DNA of 64,000 nucleotides, from the NCBI RefSeq assembly GCF_000699445.3, contig NC_067195.1, positions 53,176,465-53,240,464 of the forward strand, in the 5' to 3' direction. The translations under genes were made by a program, and so were the position numbers. The stretch comes from Schistosoma haematobium. Its lineage: Eukaryota; Platyhelminthes; Trematoda; Strigeidida; Schistosomatidae. The notes beneath the pieces were generated by a model, which saw only the letters and a program-made list of their open reading frames with translations, had not been told where the DNA came from and ran no database searches. Positions 60,168 to 64,000 of this stretch are shown one piece after another; the first letter of the stretch is position 1; every line of letters starts with the position of its first letter.

Positions 60168-60345
60168 GAGTAGTGGTTAAGTGCTCGCGCGCGAGACTAA
60201 TAGGTCCTGGGTGGTCGTGGATGCTCATTGCTGAAGAGTCCCACAATAGGATGAAACGGCCGTCCATTGCTTCTAGGTTTTCCATGGTGATCTAGGTTTA
60301 ATTGACTCATGATTTCAACTATTGAAATTACTACAATCTACAGAA
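60168..60345 (+). repeat. SINE family B copy lacking its B box
   Basis: The head is reduced to agtggttaagtgctcgcgcg followed by gagactaataggtcctggg. The ttcgaatctcgcg B-box segment is deleted. The hammerhead and tail follow, ending near tgatttcaactattgaaatt and acagaaaatccctcctga. Loss of the B box should prevent pol III transcription from its own promoter. Confidence 0.75.
60223..60270 (+). ncRNA. Hammerhead ribozyme, nearly intact
   Basis: CTGAAGA (position 7 may be any base), stem II GTCC/GGAT closed by a G-U pair, GAAAC, helix III ACGG/CCGT and cleavage triplet GTC are all present. Stem I (GCTCATTG / CATTGCTTC) has one or two mismatches through parallel C-to-T and G-to-T changes. It is the most standard hammerhead in the window. 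Confidence 0.65.
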
Positions 60346-60879
60346 AATCCCTCCTGAGAGTAATGATTTCTTGCTGGATATATGAATGTGAACGAGAAAG
60401 CGAATATAATAGTATTCGATTTTAAAATTATGCGATGAATTCATTGTGTGTAAAAGTGTAGTCATAAGATAATTATGTAATCAGTATTGTTACATCCTTT
60501 GATTAATAAATATATAATTATAAAGTTTTGAAAATTAGCGTTTCACCCACTTAAAAATCAAGTGAGTAGTTGATATGATGCTAGACAACTATTTTATTCC
60601 ATCACTGATATATGTCTCAGTTTCTACATAAATTACACCATTCACAGGTTTTCCCTAGAATAGAGTTCCGCTACAAACCAGTCACTTGTAAGAGTATAAT
60701 CATTCATATCAAGTTACCGTGATTGATGAAGATTTTTTTATCTTAGGTTAGTTTCAACTATGCGCCAACATCAACTGGATAATCAAAGTAAAATGAATAG
60801 GTGTTTCTCCTTAGTTTCAGATTTATTAGAGATATGTTAATATGCTCATATAATCCAACTCTTCGGCATTTTTGCTAAA

Positions 60880-61912
60880 CTGAATCAACAAACATTTCAA
60901 CCCATCAGTATACACAAGCTTTCTTAACTGAGAAAGCATTTGACGGTGTGGATAGAAGAAACTTATGAAGCCTTCTTCAATACTATGGAGTACCTGAGAA
61001 GATAGTTAACATCATACAGGACTCTGATAACGGACTTCACTGAAAAGTCATGCCTGGAATGCAGCGCACAGGTGCATTCCAAGCAAAGACTGGTGTTAGA
61101 CAAGAATGCTCACTCTGTCACGCTTTCTTTCTTCTGATGGTTGACTGGGTTATGAAGGTCTCCACATATTAAGGGAAGCACGAAATATAATGGACAGATT
61201 GGATGCAACTAGACGATTTGGACTTCACAGATGACCTAGCTCGTCGAACGCAAACACAAAACAGATGCAAGTGAAGACAGCTGATGTAGCAGCAGCATCT
61301 GCAACAGTAGGCCTCAAAATACACAAGGGAAAAACCAAGATCCCCTAAACACAACAAGAAGAACACCAACCCGATCACACTTGTTGGAGAAGTTCTAAAA
61401 GATATAGAAACATTGACGAACCTAGAAAACAGCACCATCGATGAACAAGGAGGATCTGATGAAGATGCGAAAGAAAGGAATGACAAAGCAAGGACAGCAT
61501 TTCTACAGTCGGAGAACACATGGAAATCAAAACAACTGTCAGCCTACATCAAGGTTCGAATTTGCAATACGAACGTCAAGACAGTTCTACTGTACGGAGC
61601 TGAAACGTGGAGAACTACTACAACCATCATCAAAAATGTACAAGTGTTTATAAACAACTGTCTACACAAAATACTCAATGGCCGTTGGTCGAATATCATC
61701 AGCAACAGCCTACTATAACAAATGATAAATCAACTTTTAACTGAAGAGGAAATTAAGAATATTGGGGAAGTCAACAAACTGCATCACGAGACAAGCACTA
61801 ACTTGGAATCCTTAAGGCACATTGCAACAACTTGAAAAGGGAGTCCACGACATAGCTGGATGGAGATATTTGGTGGATTACCTATACTCCTCCACGAGGG
61901 GTAACAAATGTA
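60880..61912 (+). pseudogene. RTE-clade retrotransposon, RT and C-terminal region
   Basis: Multi-frame remnants in order: EKAFDGVDRR, QYYGVPEKIVNIIQDS, KTGVRQECSL, FFLLMVDWVMK, LDDLDFTDDLA (RT motif with DD), VAAASATVGLKIHKGK, and STIDEQGGSDEDAKER (SIIDE.GGSD.D). Then come STR-like NVKTVLLYGAETWRTTTTII, VQVFINNCLHKILNGRW and a last AGWRYLVDYLYSSTRGN-like end. Several stops and a deletion near 61830 break it. It is the longest of the three RTE copies, all on the plus strand. Confidence 0.85.
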
Positions 61913-62349
61913 AGTATATATAAAAATTAACAGATTCTAAAATGACTTCTACAAACCACATTTGTATTAAAAAGTGTATTTCAATTCACTATTTTACAAA
62001 GCTTCCAGCATTTTGAGCAACTATTTCTAGAAATTTAAGATTGTCTATTTCGCATATTTCCATTCTTTTAATCACCGTAATATTATTGCATATACTTAAT
62101 AGCATCCGTATATTCAAATTTATTTAAGTGAAATCGAAAGATTTTCATTGGTTATTTGAAAATCAACTGTCACTTTGGACAACCAATCAAATGAAAATGA
62201 CAACCATTTTCCTAATTTTTGACCTTGTATGAATATTTCCTTTTATTGTTTAGATAGAGATAAAGTAGAATCATTCCTACATATATATGACAAAAGTTTT
62301 AGTATCCAATATATTTAGGCTGTAAAACAGAAGGAACTTAAAAAGAAAC

Positions 62350-62904
62350 ATGTCAGAAACAGAACAACCTTCAACTTCCGACGGATTAGATATTGGAGAA
62401 ACGAAAGGAGCTACATCAATGAACGACGTAACACGTAAAGTATTAATGCCAGTCGATGGAAGTGAACATAGTGAAAGAGCATTCAACTGGTATATGGATA
62501 ATCTTATGAAAACAACTGATGGTTTATATCTGGTTCATATTGTAGAACCGTTATCACCAGGATTGAATTACAATCTTGCAAGTAAATCTCCCTCTATAAA
62601 AGATGATTTTTCAAAACATCTAAATTCTCTTGTTGAATCTGGTCGTGCATTACGTGCTAAATTTTTTACACGTTGTGAAGATAGTGGTTTATCAGCAAGA
62701 TTTACCATACATGTTGGTACAAAACCAGGTGAAAATATTGTACGTATCGCCACTGAACATGGAGTTGATTTAGTTATTATAGGAAATCGTGGTATTGGAA
62801 CAGTAAAAAGAACCTTTTTAGGTAGTGTAAGTGATTATGTTTTACATCATGCCAATGTTCCTGTTATTATAATACCACCGCCTAAACATCCAAAGAAAAA
62901 ATAA
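62350..62904 (+). CDS. Universal stress protein (USP) family, single exon
   Basis: The open frame has 184 codons from ATG (aaacATGTC) to TAA. The fold is the Rossmann-like USP domain: VLMPVDGSEHSERAFNW (first strand and ATP-facing loop, residues 31-47), LYLVHIVEP, a variable helix, RFTIHVGTKPGENIVRIA, then VDLVIIGNRG. The ATP-binding signature G-2X-G-9X-G-S is complete (G145, G148, G158, S159), so nucleotide binding is expected. The first 27 residues are a Ser/Thr/Glu-rich extension and the C-terminus is PPPKHPKKK. USPs are soluble and form dimers. Schistosomes have an expanded USP family linked to stress and stage changes, but this member's role is unknown. The stop codon overlaps an AATAAA. 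Confidence 0.95.
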   Translation: MSETEQPSTSDGLDIGETKGATSMNDVTRKVLMPVDGSEHSERAFNWYMDNLMKTTDGLYLVHIVEPLSPGLNYNLASKSPSIKDDFSKHLNSLVESGRALRAKFFTRCEDSGLSARFTIHVGTKPGENIVRIATEHGVDLVIIGNRGIGTVKRTFLGSVSDYVLHHANVPVIIIPPPKHPKKK

Positions 62905-64000
62905 AACGATCCTATCTTATTTCCTTCCTCCTCTTTATGAACAGATTATAAAAAAAGTGGTTTGTGTTCTATGTTGTGTTAGAATATTTTATTAAACTGT
63001 TTATCTTAGCGTGATGTTATCAATTTATAGTCTATAATGATATTATGGTACGTATATATCTATATACATATGTATATGCAAAAATCATTTTGAATCAGAT
63101 TTATCCCATTTCATAGTACCTCATTTGTGATCAGTGTTCTCGTTTACTGAAAGTAAATTTCTTTTAAACGGTAAGCAAACATTCAATAACTTTCAAGTAC
63201 TTTGTTTATTCATAGCAAATAAATGCAAAGAAACTTAATACTGAATAGTTGTTATTTTTACGAAACGATATTTGTTTGCTAAGGGAATTTCAAACAGACT
63301 TATCTACCTATGTATTTAAGGTATGTTTTGGTTTCATGAGAACAAGCTATTTGATTCCTAAACGATGCCTTAAACATTCTTTATAATATGACTTATTATC
63401 GAGATATCATTAGTTTATTCATTCTATCAATGTTATAAATTTAATAAAATACAATCAAAATAACTTCAACAGCAAAGTGAATTCCATTTAATGCCAAGTT
63501 AAATGAATTGAATTAATTTAAAAGGTGTAAATTCAATCAAATAGGGAATGATACAATTACTTTTAGATAAAGTCTTACGGTATTACAATATGATTGGTCT
63601 TTAAAATTTTAGACCATTGTTTTTGTTATATAACACATGTTACTCTTTAGTATAATAACACATGAATTTAAGGAAATATATCGTTGAGTAGTGATAAATT
63701 GAAATGAAACAGGAATTCATTGTGTTCTTCTGTCGTTAATTGTTCCTCAGCTTTTATCGTAAAAAGAGGGCAGTCACTTAAACAGTAGTTTTAAACTGAT
63801 ATTGATATGCATCAAGTGTATTTTCTTTTAATATTTCAGGTTTAGATGCTATTTATTCTTATTAAAGATAAATGAAGTAAAATTAGAAATTGTTACTGTC
63901 ATAACATGATGCGTTATAAAGGAAATCAAGTGATTTCCGTAATCATGTTTATTCAAATTATCTGAATAGTAAATAATACTATAAATTGTTCCGTCATTCA
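62905..64000. other. 3' flank of the USP gene, AT-rich
   Basis: No further gene, repeat or RNA recognised, apart from a short TATA/TATG run near 63050-63080. Confidence 0.45.

Noticed and set aside
1..64000. CRISPR arrays, bacterial operons or phage-like modules
   Set aside because: No regularly spaced short repeats, and no prokaryotic gene organisation. The introns, SINEs and retroelements are eukaryotic.

Overview
The window looks like nuclear DNA of a blood fluke (Schistosoma). It is AT-rich. It carries several hammerhead-ribozyme SINE families of the Sm-alpha type, Penelope-like elements, RTE-clade non-LTR fragments, LTR elements and short MITEs, a mixture typical of schistosome genomes. 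The genus is inferred from this repeat content and not from a database match.

Only two host genes are well supported. From about 34.7 kb down to 2.3 kb, on the minus strand, runs a two-pore channel (TPC) gene. It is an endolysosomal cation channel of the TPC2 type, split into at least 16 recognised exons. They run from the cytosolic N-terminal region through domain I (S1, S4, S5, pore, S6), the I-II linker and domain II (S1, S2-S3, S4-S5, pore, S6). I derived the boundaries from GT/AG sites, reading phase and family resemblance. The exon for IS2-IS3, the extreme 5' and 3' ends, and one or two junctions around IIS3 and the second pore remain unresolved. At 62350-62904 on the plus strand is an intact, apparently single-exon universal stress protein (USP) gene with a complete ATP-binding signature.

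Everything else I can name is mobile or repetitive. 0.6-1.2 kb: Penelope-like endonuclease relic. 3-7 kb, 10.6 kb, 13.6 kb, 15.3 kb and 22.2 kb: SINEs inside TPC introns, several as inverted pairs. 11.6 and 49.8 kb: two 289-bp MITEs. 16.5-17.1 kb: GC-rich non-LTR fragment with an 11-bp target duplication. 34.7-42.2 kb: an island of more even base composition holding a decayed endonuclease/RT retrotransposon on the minus strand. 42.19-44.69 kb: a young, internally deleted Ty3/gypsy element with almost identical LTRs. 46.6-47.1 kb: second Penelope relic. 50.5 and 56.7 kb: solo LTRs, the second sitting inside an RTE fragment. 54.6-55.1 kb: a degenerate tandem repeat. 58.0-59.2 kb: Penelope RT relic. 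60.9-61.9 kb: RTE reverse transcriptase relic.

The most interesting signal is the SINE set. At least three families encode hammerhead cores with very short, palindromic helix III. One copy (48551-48757) is flanked by a 13-bp target duplication and stops at the predicted self-cleavage site. Several other copies sit as fold-back (inverted) units, one of them clearly inserted as a single unit between 12-bp target duplications.
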